Assembly (NCBI GenBank): GCA_016790225.1
Contig: JAEUOZ010000068.1
Location: forward strand, 1-63,347
Length of the DNA: 63,347 bases
Direction: 5' to 3'
DNA from: Rubrivivax sp.
Lineage (GTDB): Bacteria; Pseudomonadota; Gammaproteobacteria; Burkholderiales; Burkholderiaceae
Shown: positions 29,587-39,269 of the stretch, one piece after another
Position numbering within the stretch: the stretch's first letter is position 1
Layout: each line of letters starts with the position of its first letter
Made by a program: the position numbers and the translations under genes
The notes under the pieces: model-generated
The model's database searches: none
Told to the model about the DNA's origin: nothing
Seen by the model: only the letters and a program-made list of their open reading frames with translations

Positions 29587-29603
29587 AGGCCGCAGCCCGG
29601 GTC

Positions 29604-31646
29604 TCAGTTCTTCAGGTGCTTGGCAAAGAACGCTTCGGCCCGCTTCATCGAATCGATGCGGTTCTCTTCCTTGTTCCAGCCATGCCCTTCGCCCACATAC
29701 ACATGATACTCATGTGGAACGTTGGCCTTGCGCAGCGCATCGCGCATCTTGTTGCCGTGTACCAGCGGCACGCGGATGTCTTCGGAGCCCATCATCAGCA
29801 GCACCGGCGCCTTGATCTTGTCGGCGTTGCGCAGCGGCGAGTTCTCGGCGATGCGCGCAGCGTCCTTCTTGGGATCGCCCACACGCTCGACGAACCACTC
29901 GGCCATGGCCTTGGTCTCGACCGGAATGTCACTCCAGGTGGTCTCCTGGAAGAGTTCCAGATCGGTGACGGCCACGGTGGCCAGACCGCAGCGGAACATG
30001 CCCGGCTCGCGCACCAGGCCCTGCAGCGTGGCGTAGCCGCCGTAGCTGCCGCCGTACAGGCACACCCGGTCCGGATCGACCACACCCTGCGCCACCAGCG
30101 CCTTCACGCCATCGGTGATGTCGTTCTGCATCTCCTGGCCCCAGGTGCCCCAGCCCGCGCGGAAGTGCTTGCGCCCGAAGCCCTTGGAAGCGCGCGGCTC
30201 GGGTTCCAGCACCACGTAGCCGCGGCTGGCAAAGAAGCGCGATTCCGTGCGCGTGGGGAACGGGCCGTAGTCCCGCAGGTAGGGCCCGCCGTGGATGTGC
30301 ACGATCAGCGGCAGCTTCTTGCCCGCCGCGTCGCGCGGCTTGGTGACGAAGGACGGGATCTTCAGCCCGTCCCGCGCCGCGTACTCGAAGTACGTGCGCT
30401 GCGGCATCTGCACGCCTTGCAGCCACGGGGCGACCGGCGGCAGGTCTTCCAGCTGGCGCTTGACCGGATCGAACATGAAGTTGCGCGTCAGCTCATCGGG
30501 GTGCGAGCTGCGCACGATGGTGCGGCGGCCGAACACGGCACGCGCATCGAAGGTGTTGTAGCGGCCCGGCAAGGCACCGTCGATCAGCTGCTGCAGGTTC
30601 TTCACGCGCTCGTCGAACCACACGACCACCGGCTTGTCCGCCATCAGGCGCAGGCCGACCAGCCTGGCCGGCTCGTCCGGCTTGTCAGGATCCGACAGCC
30701 AGATGGCGGGTGATGACGCCTGGCCCGGTGTGCTGTTGTTGGCGTAATCGGCCTCTTCGGCGATGTCGATCAGCGGATGTTCATAGACCAGATCGGCCAG
30801 CTTGCGGGTCTTGGTATCCCACCAGTACAGGGCCTTCTTGTCGCGGCCGACGTTGCTGGTGACCAGCACGCGGCTGCCATCGCCATCAAAGGCCAGCGGC
30901 TCGAAGTACTCGCCGCCCTCCTGCCAGACCTGGATGCGCTCCCACTTGTCGGTCTCGCTGGCGCGATACCAGAGCTCTTCATCGCGCGAGTTGCGGCGAT
31001 CGGTGGCGGCCCAGGCAAAGCGCGGCACGTTCTTGCCGTCCATCAGGAAGCCGGACGTGTTGGCCGGGCTGTCGAAGGTCATCAGGTCCACCGAGCCGTT
31101 GACCATGTTGATCTTGTACAGATCGACGGCGTCGCGGCGGCGCAGGTTGGCTGCCACCGCCACGTCGCCGGTCTTGCTGTCGAGCACGCGCTCGATGCGC
31201 GAGCCCGCCGGAGCACCCCGGAAGTTGTCCAGGTTGCGGATGTTGGAGCCATCGATGTTGATCGCGTAGCTGCCGTGATACGTGACGTTGCCGGTGACGT
31301 CGCGGCGAGACAAGGTGCGGAAGAACACGCGCTCGTTCGTCACCCAGCGCAGGCTGGTGCTTTCGACGTCGTACTCGCGGAAGTTGGTGATGTTGGCGCG
31401 GGTGCGCTTTTCCAGATCGATCACCACCAGGTTGTCGCGGCCGTTGATGGGCGCGATGCTGGCGAGCTTGTTGCCGTCCGGGGACAGCAGGTAGGTGTTG
31501 AATTGCTGGCGACGGACAAAGTCTTCCACCGAGACGGCCGAGGCCGCCCGCGGAGCGGCCGCCTGGGCAGCCGCCTGCGGCAGGTGCGCTGCCACCAGGG
31601 CGGCGCCCAGGAGCGCTGCCCGAAAGCCGGTGAGCATGAAACTCAT
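29604..31646 (-). CDS. Exported S9 family serine peptidase
   Basis: 680 residues from ATG 31646 (GGAGAA upstream), with a signal peptide (ending LPQAAAQ), beta-propeller and C-terminal alpha/beta hydrolase. Catalytic residues are approximately S534 (YGGSYGGYATL), D623 (MGSEDIRVP) and H655 (VGEGHGWN). HIHGGPYLRDYGPF supplies the oxyanion region. It is paralogous to the S9 peptidase at 22224-24248. It is encoded between two TonB-dependent receptors, as in pairs that import and digest peptides. Proteobacterial lasso-peptide isopeptidases have this fold and context, but no lasso biosynthesis genes are visible. Confidence 0.92.
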   Translation of the reverse strand: MSFMLTGFRAALLGAALVAAHLPQAAAQAAAPRAASAVSVEDFVRRQQFNTYLLSPDGNKLASIAPINGRDNLVVIDLEKRTRANITNFREYDVESTSLRWVTNERVFFRTLSRRDVTGNVTYHGSYAINIDGSNIRNLDNFRGAPAGSRIERVLDSKTGDVAVAANLRRRDAVDLYKINMVNGSVDLMTFDSPANTSGFLMDGKNVPRFAWAATDRRNSRDEELWYRASETDKWERIQVWQEGGEYFEPLAFDGDGSRVLVTSNVGRDKKALYWWDTKTRKLADLVYEHPLIDIAEEADYANNSTPGQASSPAIWLSDPDKPDEPARLVGLRLMADKPVVVWFDERVKNLQQLIDGALPGRYNTFDARAVFGRRTIVRSSHPDELTRNFMFDPVKRQLEDLPPVAPWLQGVQMPQRTYFEYAARDGLKIPSFVTKPRDAAGKKLPLIVHIHGGPYLRDYGPFPTRTESRFFASRGYVVLEPEPRASKGFGRKHFRAGWGTWGQEMQNDITDGVKALVAQGVVDPDRVCLYGGSYGGYATLQGLVREPGMFRCGLATVAVTDLELFQETTWSDIPVETKAMAEWFVERVGDPKKDAARIAENSPLRNADKIKAPVLLMMGSEDIRVPLVHGNKMRDALRKANVPHEYHVYVGEGHGWNKEENRIDSMKRAEAFFAKHLKN

Positions 31647-31660
31647 CGTGTTCTCCACTG

Positions 31661-31698
31661 AAAAGCAGGAAAGGGGGAGGGGCAAAGCCCGCTCCCCC
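31661..31698 (-). terminator. Terminator between TonB receptor and S9 peptidase
   Basis: GGGGGAG (31673-31679) pairs with CTCCCCC (31692-31698), and an inner GGGC/GCCC extends the stem with one bulge. On the minus strand TTTCCTGCTTTTC follows. It lies between the receptor stop at 31762 and the peptidase ATG at 31646, so peptidase expression may depend on partial readthrough. Confidence 0.75.
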
Positions 31699-31761
31699 TT
31701 GGATTCACATCAAACGCTCTGGTTCAGCCGGTTGCGGCCTGTTCCGAGGTCTCGACAGGCA

Positions 31762-34491
31762 TCAGAACGTGTACTTCGCGCTGAACTGGAAGCTGCGGCC
31801 ACGGGGATCGCCGTAGATGTAGCTGTAGTTCTGCGATTCACCGTTGTAGAACGAAGGTTCACGGTCCATCAGGTTGCGCACCGTGACGGCCAGCGACAGG
31901 TTCTTGATCCCGGTGTAGGTGATCGCGAGGTCATGGTAGTTCTCAGGCTTGACCGAGTCCGTCCCCGTGAACTGGATTTCCTGCAGGTAGTTGCCCGTAT
32001 GGCGCCAGGTGTACAGCACATCCCACGGGCCTGTCGACCAGCGGGTGCTGGCCGACATGCGGAAGCGCGGCAGATCGGACGTGCCGATGAACTCGAACAG
32101 GGGCGCGCCCGGCTCGGTCTGCTGCTTGTAGGAGCTGAGGTACGAGAACACACCGCGCAGTGCGAAGCGGCCGAACTCTGCCGTGCGGAAACGGTATTCC
32201 GCATCCACGTCGGCACCCTTGATCCGCGTGACGCCCAGGTTGGCGTAGGTCAGCGTGATGAAGTCAATGCGGCCCGGGATGCCCAGGGCAACGTCCGCCG
32301 GGCTGGCCGGCAGGCGCGTCACGAGCGGATCGCCCCCATTGACGCGCTCGCGGGCCAGCAGACGGCTGATGCTGGGCAGACCGATGGTTTCCTTCAGGTA
32401 GATGGCCCAGGCATCGGCAGAGATGCTCAAGCCGCTGACCGGCTCGAACACCATGCCCAGGCTCAGGTTCTGCGAGGTCTCAGGGTTCAGCGACGGGTTG
32501 CCGCCGCGGAAGTTGCGCACCTGCACGGCGCCGGAATCAGCCAGGCTGCCGGACAGGCAGGTGCCACCGGCCGGCGGCACGGTGGGGCAGCGGCGCTGGT
32601 CGCGCCAGGCGGCGCCGTTGTTGAACGACTCGGACTTGGCCTGGTAGGCCTCGAACAGGGTCGGCGCCTTGAAGCCTTCGCCGATCACGCCGCGGAACAG
32701 CATGCTGGAGGTCGGACGGAATTCGACCGACAGCTGCGGTACCGCCTTGTCGTACTTGCCAAAGGCCTTGCGGGCATTCGGATCGGCCGGATCGGGCGTG
32801 TTTTCGCCGTCGTAGGCATCACGGCGTGCCGCGAGCGTGATGTCCAGACCCTTCAGCGGGGTGGCCTTCAGCTCGACGAACTGCGAGTTGACGTCGCGCT
32901 TGCCGCCGGCTGCCGTGCTGTTGGCGCCGGTGATCACGCTGGTGCGGCCGGGGCCGGCCGTGCACTCGGGCGTCAGGCACTGATCGAAGATGTCTTCCTT
33001 GCGAAACTCCACGCCAGCAGCCATGGCCAGCGGACCGGCGCCAAATTGCTGCATCACATCGCCGGTGATCTTGAAGTCGATCGCTTGCGAATTGGCTTCG
33101 CCCTTGCGGGTATAGCTGGCCGAGATACGCTGGGCGATGTCACGCTCCAGCGCCGGGTTCAGCGCGAACTCGTAGGGGCGCAGGTTGCCGGCGGCCGATT
33201 CGATGGCGATCTTGGCGGTGTTGGCAAAACCGCTGCCGTTGTTGGTGTTCTCGGTCGTCGACGAGGAGAGGCCGAAGTCCCAGTCAAAGCGGCCCAGCGT
33301 ACCGCGCAGGCCGAGGTTCAGGGCCTGGAAGTCGATCTGCTGGTCATTGATGCGGGGGCCACCGGCGGTGATCCGGTAGAAGTAGGTGTAATCCTGCCCC
33401 AGCGAATTGCCCGGCGCCGTAGCGCGGATCACACCCTGCGGCAGCGGCGTCGGTGCCACGCTGAACAGGGTCTTGTTCTGGTTGGCCATCAGCCGCGCAT
33501 AGGCGGTGAGGGACGGGCTGAACTCATAGGTGGCCTTGATCAGGCCGCCCACGCGCTCGGCCGGCGGCACCAGATCCCAGAAGGTCAGGAAGTTGAACAG
33601 GCAGTACTGATCCTGATTGGCCGTCGGATTGGCGACCGACAGGTCGACAGTCGGGCAATTCGGCATGGCGCGCCACGGCGAATTCGGGACGAAGTTGGCT
33701 GTCGTGCTGCCGGTGCCGGTGCGGAACGAACCGGGATTGCCCGTCAGCGAACGGGTGTCGATGCCGACCGGGTCCAGCGTGGGGCCGTTGGCGGTGGCGC
33801 CATAGGGGCGATCGTTGCTGCTGATGCGTTCGCGCTTGAAGACATCGAGGGTGGCCAGCACGTTGAACTTCTGGCTGGCGATGTCGCCGAAGCCGACACC
33901 GGCGCTCAGGCGCGTGGTGGCACCGTCGCCGGCAGAGGTCTGTGCGTAGGATGCAGAAACCTCGCCACCGCGCAGATCCCGGCGCAGCACGACGTTGATC
34001 ACGCCGCCCACCGCATCGGCGCCGTACACGGCCGAGGCGCTGCCCTTGAGCACTTCAACGCGGTCGATCGCGCTCAGCGGCACGCTGTTCAGGTCAGTGA
34101 AGGTGGACACGCCGGTCGCTCCGCCGAAGCCCGACGGTGCCACGCGCCGACCATCGATCAGCACCAGCGTGTAGCTCAGGCCCAGACCGCGCAGCGAGAT
34201 GCCGGCCGAGCCGCCGCCGGAGGACAGGTTGGTGTTGGTCTCGGAGAAGTTGCCGAGGCCGGCCGACGAGACGTTCTGCAGCACCTCGTTCAGCGACGTG
34301 GCGCCGGTGCGCTCGATCTCTTCGCGGGTGATCACCTGGATCGGCGCCGCGCCCTCCGTCTGCGAGCGCTTGATGTTGGAGCCCACCACCTCGATGCGCT
34401 GGGTCGGCTGACTCTGCGCGAAGGCGCTGATGGCGATGGTGCTGCCAAAGGCAATGAGCAGCCCGGAACTGAGCCTGGTCCTCTTGAACAT
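31762..34491 (-). CDS. TonB-dependent outer-membrane receptor
   Basis: 909 residues: signal peptide (ending AISAFAQ), a TonB-box-like QRIEVVGSNIKR, and a plug domain (SLNEVLQNVSS, LVLIDGRRVAPSG, IDRVEVLKGSASAVYGADAVGG). The beta barrel ends in Phe (FSAKYTF). The N-terminal layout is similar to the receptor at 26600-29134, so they look like distant paralogues. AGGAG lies five bases before the ATG. The gene precedes an S9 peptidase on the same strand. Confidence 0.93.
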   Translation of the reverse strand: MFKRTRLSSGLLIAFGSTIAISAFAQSQPTQRIEVVGSNIKRSQTEGAAPIQVITREEIERTGATSLNEVLQNVSSAGLGNFSETNTNLSSGGGSAGISLRGLGLSYTLVLIDGRRVAPSGFGGATGVSTFTDLNSVPLSAIDRVEVLKGSASAVYGADAVGGVINVVLRRDLRGGEVSASYAQTSAGDGATTRLSAGVGFGDIASQKFNVLATLDVFKRERISSNDRPYGATANGPTLDPVGIDTRSLTGNPGSFRTGTGSTTANFVPNSPWRAMPNCPTVDLSVANPTANQDQYCLFNFLTFWDLVPPAERVGGLIKATYEFSPSLTAYARLMANQNKTLFSVAPTPLPQGVIRATAPGNSLGQDYTYFYRITAGGPRINDQQIDFQALNLGLRGTLGRFDWDFGLSSSTTENTNNGSGFANTAKIAIESAAGNLRPYEFALNPALERDIAQRISASYTRKGEANSQAIDFKITGDVMQQFGAGPLAMAAGVEFRKEDIFDQCLTPECTAGPGRTSVITGANSTAAGGKRDVNSQFVELKATPLKGLDITLAARRDAYDGENTPDPADPNARKAFGKYDKAVPQLSVEFRPTSSMLFRGVIGEGFKAPTLFEAYQAKSESFNNGAAWRDQRRCPTVPPAGGTCLSGSLADSGAVQVRNFRGGNPSLNPETSQNLSLGMVFEPVSGLSISADAWAIYLKETIGLPSISRLLARERVNGGDPLVTRLPASPADVALGIPGRIDFITLTYANLGVTRIKGADVDAEYRFRTAEFGRFALRGVFSYLSSYKQQTEPGAPLFEFIGTSDLPRFRMSASTRWSTGPWDVLYTWRHTGNYLQEIQFTGTDSVKPENYHDLAITYTGIKNLSLAVTVRNLMDREPSFYNGESQNYSYIYGDPRGRSFQFSAKYTF

Positions 34492-34920
34492 GCGAACTCC
34501 TGTGTGTGCAAACTCTGTGTGGCGCGATGGCCACTGGCCGCTGGTTGCCCCGATGACGCCTGTTGGGTGTCTCGAGGCTTGTGATCCAGCGCGCGTTAAG
34601 CGTGAAAGATTCTGTGTCTGCCCGGTGAAGCGGCCCGCTCAGGGAAACCCAGCCCCCCGCATCAGGTGCGCAGCGGCCGGCCCGTCCGGCACGCCAGCCG
34701 GCGCGGCACTTGCGGCGCAAGTGCTTGATTTCACAGCAATTTCCCGGCGCCAGACTGCGCCGCTGCCGCGCCGGGCCTTTGCTGTCGCGTCGGATCTCGA
34801 TTCGCCACACCCCTGAGGGTCGTTGCGTGCGGGCAACGGCGAGCCGACAGACCCGTAGGCAAAGCAGGGGTACAGCCCCTGGCTGGCGGCCTGCACCGCA
34901 GCGGAAGGCCTGAAACCGGG
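34492..34920. other. Non-coding region between opp genes and TonB receptor
   Basis: 429 bases upstream of the receptor gene and downstream of the fused OppDF gene. Apart from a perfect hairpin GCACTTGC-GGC-GCAAGTGC (34706-34724), no gene, named operator or clear promoter was seen. Confidence 0.55.
34706..34724. repeat. 8-bp perfect hairpin in the receptor upstream region
   Basis: GCACTTGC (34706-34713) and GCAAGTGC (34717-34724) form a perfect stem with a GGC loop. It could be a terminator remnant for the opp operon or an operator; there is no adjacent T-run. Confidence 0.4.
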
Positions 34921-36792
34921 CTACGCCAGCCGCGGCACCGCCGCCAGCAGGCTGCGCGTATAGGCCTGTTGCGGCTCAAGCAGCACCGCTTGCGCGGACC
35001 CCATCTCGACGATGCGCCCTTGGTGCATCACCGCCACCTGATCGGCAATGCACTCCACGACGCCGATGTTGTGGGTGATGAAGAGGTAGCTCAGCCCCAG
35101 ATCCGCCTGCAGCTCACGCAGCAGGTTGAGGATCTGCGCCTGCACCGAGACATCGAGCGCCGAGGTGGGTTCGTCGCAGATCAGCAGCCGCGGCTGCACG
35201 GCCAGGGCCCGCGCGATGGCGATGCGCTGTCGCTGGCCGCCGGAAAACTCGTGCGGATAACGCTGCAGCGCATCGCGCCGCAGGCCCACACGCTCGCACA
35301 GCCCGGCGATGCGTTCGGTCTGCTCGGCCAGCGGCATCTCGGGCAGCAGCGCCTGCAGGCCTTCCAGCAGCAGCTCGGACACACGCATGCGCGGATCGAG
35401 CGAGGCGAAGGGATCCTGGAAGATCACCTGCACCTGCCGCCGCGCCAGCAGCAGCGCCCTGCCCTGCAGCTGGCACAGATCCTGGCCACCCAGCAGCGCC
35501 TGCCCGCTGACGCTGGCCTGGCGGCGCAGCAGCTGCGCGATGGCCTTGCCCGTCGTCGTCTTGCCGCAGCCGGATTCACCCACCAGCGCCAGCGTGCGGC
35601 CTGCGGGCAGATCGAAGCTGACACCCGCCACGGCATCGAAGTGGCCGATCACGCGCTGCAGCAGGCCGCCGCGCACGGGATAGCGAACGCGCAGGTTCAG
35701 GATCTGCAGCAGCGGGGTCTCGGCGCGATCGGCGCGATCGGGGCCATCGGGGCTCCGGGGCGGTGACGCGGCGGGCCGAGGCAAGACCGCTTCGGGCACG
35801 GCTTCGGGCAGGGCCGCCGCGGCACCGGCGTCCAGGCCGTCCCAGCGCACGCAGCGCACCGCATGGTCTGCAGCCACGTCGCTCAGATCCAGGGTGCCCG
35901 GCGCCCGGCACGGCGCCTGTGCGAAGGCACAGCGCGGCGCAAAGCGGCAGCCCTCGAAGCGCTCCCACAGGGGTGGCACAGTGCCGGCAATCGCCTGCAG
36001 CGGCTGGCCGCGCCGGCTGGCATCGGGCAAGGCGCGCAGCAGGGCCTGGGCGTAGGGGTGGCGGGGCCGCGCAAAGAAGTCCGCCGCGCGCGCCACCTCG
36101 ACGATCTGGCCGGCATACATCAGGGCCACGCGCTGCGCCATGCCGGCCACCACCGCCAGATCGTGCGTGATCAGCAGCAGGCCCATGCCGCGCTCGCGCT
36201 GCAGATCCTTCAGCAGATCCAGGATCTGCGCCTGGATGGTGACATCCAGCGCCGTGGTGGGCTCGTCGGCCACCAGGTAATCCGGCTCTGCCGCCAGGGC
36301 GATGGCGATCATCACGCGCTGCTTCTGCCCGCCGCTCATGCGGAAGGGGTATTCGTCGATCCGCCGCGCCGGCTCCGGGATGCCCACCCGCTCCAGCCAC
36401 TGGATGGCCTTGTCGCGCGCCGCGGCACCGCGCAGCGGCGTGTGCGTCTCGATCGCCTCGACGATCTGCTGGCCCACACGCATCACCGGGTTCAGGCTGG
36501 TGCCGGGCTCCTGGAAGATCATGCCGATGCGCCCGCCGCGCACCTGGCGCATCAGCATCTCGGGCTGCGCCAGCACATCCTGGCCATCGACGTGGATGTC
36601 GCCGGCAGTGACGCTGCCGTTCTCGGGCAGCAGGCGCATCAGGGCGAGCGCCGTCATGCTCTTGCCGCAGCCGGATTCGCCCACCAGCGCAAAAGTCTCG
36701 CCGCGCTGCAGCGTCAGCCGCAGCCCGTCGATGGCCCGCACCAGGCCGGCCTCGGCATCGAGCTCGACCTGGATGTCTTTGATCTGCAGCAT
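34921..36792 (-). CDS. Fused peptide ABC transporter ATPase (OppD-OppF in one chain)
   Basis: A 623-residue cytoplasmic protein with two complete ABC ATPase domains. The first (about 1-270) has Walker [11 protein letters not shown], signature MSGGQKQRV and Walker [12 protein letters not shown]. The second (about 320-620) has [19 protein letters not shown] and [11 protein letters not shown]. Each ends in an oligopeptide-ABC C-terminal domain, the first with the [15 protein letters not shown]ys motif (CX5CX6C) associated with an iron-sulfur cluster. OppD and OppF are normally separate; this fusion also occurs in the YejF type. It starts 11 bases after the permease gene. Confidence 0.93.
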   Translation of the reverse strand: MLQIKDIQVELDAEAGLVRAIDGLRLTLQRGETFALVGESGCGKSMTALALMRLLPENGSVTAGDIHVDGQDVLAQPEMLMRQVRGGRIGMIFQEPGTSLNPVMRVGQQIVEAIETHTPLRGAAARDKAIQWLERVGIPEPARRIDEYPFRMSGGQKQRVMIAIALAAEPDYLVADEPTTALDVTIQAQILDLLKDLQRERGMGLLLITHDLAVVAGMAQRVALMYAGQIVEVARAADFFARPRHPYAQALLRALPDASRRGQPLQAIAGTVPPLWERFEGCRFAPRCAFAQAPCRAPGTLDLSDVAADHAVRCVRWDGLDAGAAAALPEAVPEAVLPRPAASPPRSPDGPDRADRAETPLLQILNLRVRYPVRGGLLQRVIGHFDAVAGVSFDLPAGRTLALVGESGCGKTTTGKAIAQLLRRQASVSGQALLGGQDLCQLQGRALLLARRQVQVIFQDPFASLDPRMRVSELLLEGLQALLPEMPLAEQTERIAGLCERVGLRRDALQRYPHEFSGGQRQRIAIARALAVQPRLLICDEPTSALDVSVQAQILNLLRELQADLGLSYLFITHNIGVVECIADQVAVMHQGRIVEMGSAQAVLLEPQQAYTRSLLAAVPRLA

Positions 36793-36803
36793 GGTTTCCA
36801 GCG

Positions 36804-38249
36804 TCAGGGGTTCTTGCGCAGCCGCAGCACGCGCGGCCGGAAGCTGCGGGCCCGCGGATCGAAGGCATCGCGCACGCCGTCGGCAAACAGGTTGGCCGCC
36901 AGCACCAGCGCCACCATGAAGACGAAGGCCGCGGCAAAGGGCCACCAGACCAGCGGGTCGCGGCTCATCTCGTTGCGCGCGTAATTGATCATGCCGCCGA
37001 AGCTGTTCATCGACGGATCCACACCCACGCCGACGATGGCCAGCACGGCTTCGTAGAGGATCAGCGCCGAAAACTCCAGCACCGTGACGATCAGCATCAG
37101 GTGCGCGACGTTGGGAAAGACGTGGCGCAGCATGATGCGCGTGTCGCTGACGCCAAAGCTGTCGGCCGCCTGCACGTATTCGAGCTCTCGCACCTTCAGG
37201 GTCTCGGCCCGCAGCAGGCGGCACAGCCCCGCCCAGCCCGTGAGGCCCAGCACCGCGCAGAGCAGGAAGAGCTTGAGATCCGCGCGCTCGGCCGCCGTCT
37301 GGAAGAGCTCCGGGTGCTTGTCGATGAAGACCTGCACCATCAGCACGCAGGCGGCGATGAGCAGGATGTTGGGCACCGAGGACAGCACCGTGTAGAGGTA
37401 CTGGATCAGCTCGTCCACCCAGCCGCGGTAGTAGCCCGCCAGGATGCCCAGCAGCACCGCCAGCGGCAGCGTGAACAGCGTCGACAGCGCGCCGATCACA
37501 AAGGCGGTGCGCAGGCTCTTGAGCGTCTGGTAGAGCACATCGTTGCCGGTGACATCGGTGCCGAAGACGTGGTAGTGGCGCATCAGCGCGACGACGGCAC
37601 CGATGAAGAGGCCTTGCAGCAGCAGCGTCAGGATGGCGGCGCGCCAGGGAACCGGCGTCTCGCCGCGCCGGATGCGGCCCAGCGCCACGCCGAAAGGCTG
37701 CGCCGCGCGGCGCGCCACGCCGGCCACGATCAGGGCCGCCAGGGCCATGGCCACGGCAGCGCCGGCCAGGGCGCCCAGGCCGCCGCGCAGCGCAACATCC
37801 GCGGCCCATTCACGGGCTGGGTCCTTCAGGTGCGCACCGCCGTAGACCAGGCGTGGCGCGACGCGCAGCAGCTGGCCATCCACCTCCTGGGCTTCCTTGG
37901 TGAAGCCGACCGTGGCCAGCGGGCGCGAATAGGTCTTCTCGCGCGATTCGACCAGATCGTCCAGCAGCACATCCAGCAGCGAGTGCACCTGGGTGTCGTA
38001 GGCCACGCTGCCCGCGGGTGCGCCGGCCGCCGCCGGCAGCTGGGGCCGGAAATGGATGCTGTCGGCCAGCGTCACGATCAGGCAGGCCAGCAGCACCAGG
38101 CTGGACGACAGCGCCGGCGCATCGCGGAACACCTTGGCCCAGTTGGCCCGGAGGTTGGCGTGCCGTCGCACATGCAGCGCATAGGCCAGGCCGGCAGCCA
38201 CCAGCAGCCACAGCGCAGCGTCGGTCCACAGAAGCACGAATTGCGGCAT
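36804..38249 (-). CDS. Peptide ABC transporter permease (OppC/YejE type) with large N-terminal extension
   Basis: 481 residues. The C-terminal ~280 residues form a typical OppC-type permease with the coupling EAA loop (EYVQAADSFGVSDTRIMLRHVFPN). The first 200 residues are unusual: one or two helices, then a periplasmic region with YDTQVHSLLDVLLDDL and a DPAREWAADV segment, then another helix. ATG 38249 gives this form. It follows oppB by 23 bases and precedes the fused ATPase. Substrate is expected to be oligopeptides. Confidence 0.88.
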   Translation of the reverse strand: MPQFVLLWTDAALWLLVAAGLAYALHVRRHANLRANWAKVFRDAPALSSSLVLLACLIVTLADSIHFRPQLPAAAGAPAGSVAYDTQVHSLLDVLLDDLVESREKTYSRPLATVGFTKEAQEVDGQLLRVAPRLVYGGAHLKDPAREWAADVALRGGLGALAGAAVAMALAALIVAGVARRAAQPFGVALGRIRRGETPVPWRAAILTLLLQGLFIGAVVALMRHYHVFGTDVTGNDVLYQTLKSLRTAFVIGALSTLFTLPLAVLLGILAGYYRGWVDELIQYLYTVLSSVPNILLIAACVLMVQVFIDKHPELFQTAAERADLKLFLLCAVLGLTGWAGLCRLLRAETLKVRELEYVQAADSFGVSDTRIMLRHVFPNVAHLMLIVTVLEFSALILYEAVLAIVGVGVDPSMNSFGGMINYARNEMSRDPLVWWPFAAAFVFMVALVLAANLFADGVRDAFDPRARSFRPRVLRLRKNP

Positions 38250-38272
38250 GCGGCGTTTCCGTAGCCCGACGC

Positions 38273-39256
38273 TCAGGCCAGGCGCACACGCGGGTCCACC
38301 CACGTGTAGGCCAGATCGATGAGGATGTAGGTGCCGATGTAGAGCACCGAGCCGACGAAGACCATCGTGCGCACGATGGCGAAATCCTGCTTGCCGATGG
38401 CCTCGATCACATAGGCGCCCAGGCCGGGAATGCCGAAGAAGCTCTCGAAGACCAGGCTGCCCATGAAGACATAGGGCAGATAGCCGCCGGCGCTGGTGAT
38501 GATGGGAATCAGCGCGTTGCGCAGTACATGGCGCAGCAGCACCGCCTGCTCGCTCAGGCCCTTGGCGCGCGCCGTGCGCACATAGTCCTTGCCGATCTCT
38601 TCCAGGAACATCGCCCGGTACAGGCGCGCCTCGGTCCCCAGGCGCGCCAGCGTGCTCAGCAGTACCGGCAGCACCAGGAAGCGCAGCAGATCCCAGCCCG
38701 TGCCGAAGCCGGAGATGGGCACCAGCTTGAGCACGCGCGCAAACAGGTACTGGCCGACGATGATGTAGAACAGCGCCGAGATGCTGAGCATCAGCACGCA
38801 CAGCACCACACCCCAGAGATCGAGCCGCGTGTGGCGGAACATCACCAGCGTCAGCGCAAACGCGGTGCTGGCGATGATCTGCAGGATGAAGATCGGCAGC
38901 GCCAGCTGGATGCTCACCCCCATGCGATGCGCCACCTCATGGCCGATGTCGCCGGCGCTCTCGCTGTCGGCGCGGCCGAAGTTCAGCGTGAACAGCGACA
39001 CCGAGCGCTCCCAGAAGATCGTGTCGGTGTAGCGCGCCGTGCCCTCGCGCGCCGCGTTCACGTACAGCGGCTTGTCGTAGCCCCGCTCGGCCTTCCACTT
39101 CTCGATCAGCTCCGGCGTCACGCGCTTGCCGCCGATATTCAGCCGCGCCATGTCGTCCGGCGTGTTGACGGTGAAGAACAGCACGAAGGTGGCCAGGTTG
39201 ACGCCGATGAGCACGAGCAGCCCATACAGCAGGCGGCGGACGGTGAAGACCAGCAT
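38273..39256 (-). CDS. Peptide ABC transporter permease (OppB/YejB type)
   Basis: A 327-residue inner-membrane permease with six predicted helices. The N-terminal FTVRRLLYGLLVLIGVNLATF and the EAA loop (IGKDYVRTARAKGLSEQAVLLRHVLRN) are typical of the DppB/OppB family. It lies between the binding protein (13 bases) and the second permease (23 bases). Confidence 0.93.
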   Translation of the reverse strand: MLVFTVRRLLYGLLVLIGVNLATFVLFFTVNTPDDMARLNIGGKRVTPELIEKWKAERGYDKPLYVNAAREGTARYTDTIFWERSVSLFTLNFGRADSESAGDIGHEVAHRMGVSIQLALPIFILQIIASTAFALTLVMFRHTRLDLWGVVLCVLMLSISALFYIIVGQYLFARVLKLVPISGFGTGWDLLRFLVLPVLLSTLARLGTEARLYRAMFLEEIGKDYVRTARAKGLSEQAVLLRHVLRNALIPIITSAGGYLPYVFMGSLVFESFFGIPGLGAYVIEAIGKQDFAIVRTMVFVGSVLYIGTYILIDLAYTWVDPRVRLA

Positions 39257-39269
39257 GGGCGACCGTTCC

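Larger units (their letters stand above)
29135..29603. other. Non-coding region between S9 peptidase and TonB receptor genes
   Basis: 469 bases without a recognisable gene. It contains a 24-base perfect palindrome just behind the peptidase (29563-29586), a 12-base palindrome GCTGGCGCCAGC (29346-29357), and a terminator-like hairpin close to the receptor start (29200-29216). No FUR box or other named operator was recognised. Confidence 0.6.

Noticed and set aside
29604..31646. A full lasso-peptide cluster around the S9 peptidase
   Set aside because: No precursor, B1/B2 leader-processing or cyclase-like gene was seen in the window. Only the receptor plus S9 pairing is suggestive.
31495..34584. 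A very long open frame on the plus strand (about 1,029 codons) opposite the TonB receptor
   Set aside because: Its product is a Gly/Ala/Arg/Asp/His-rich sequence with no domain, the usual result of high-GC codon bias on the opposite strand. The minus-strand receptor has a signal peptide, plug and barrel.
36793..37809. Upstream extension of the fused ATPase frame into the permease gene
   Set aside because: The extension is low-complexity Gly/Arg/Ala sequence overlapping a good permease. The ATPase domain starts at [11 protein letters not shown].
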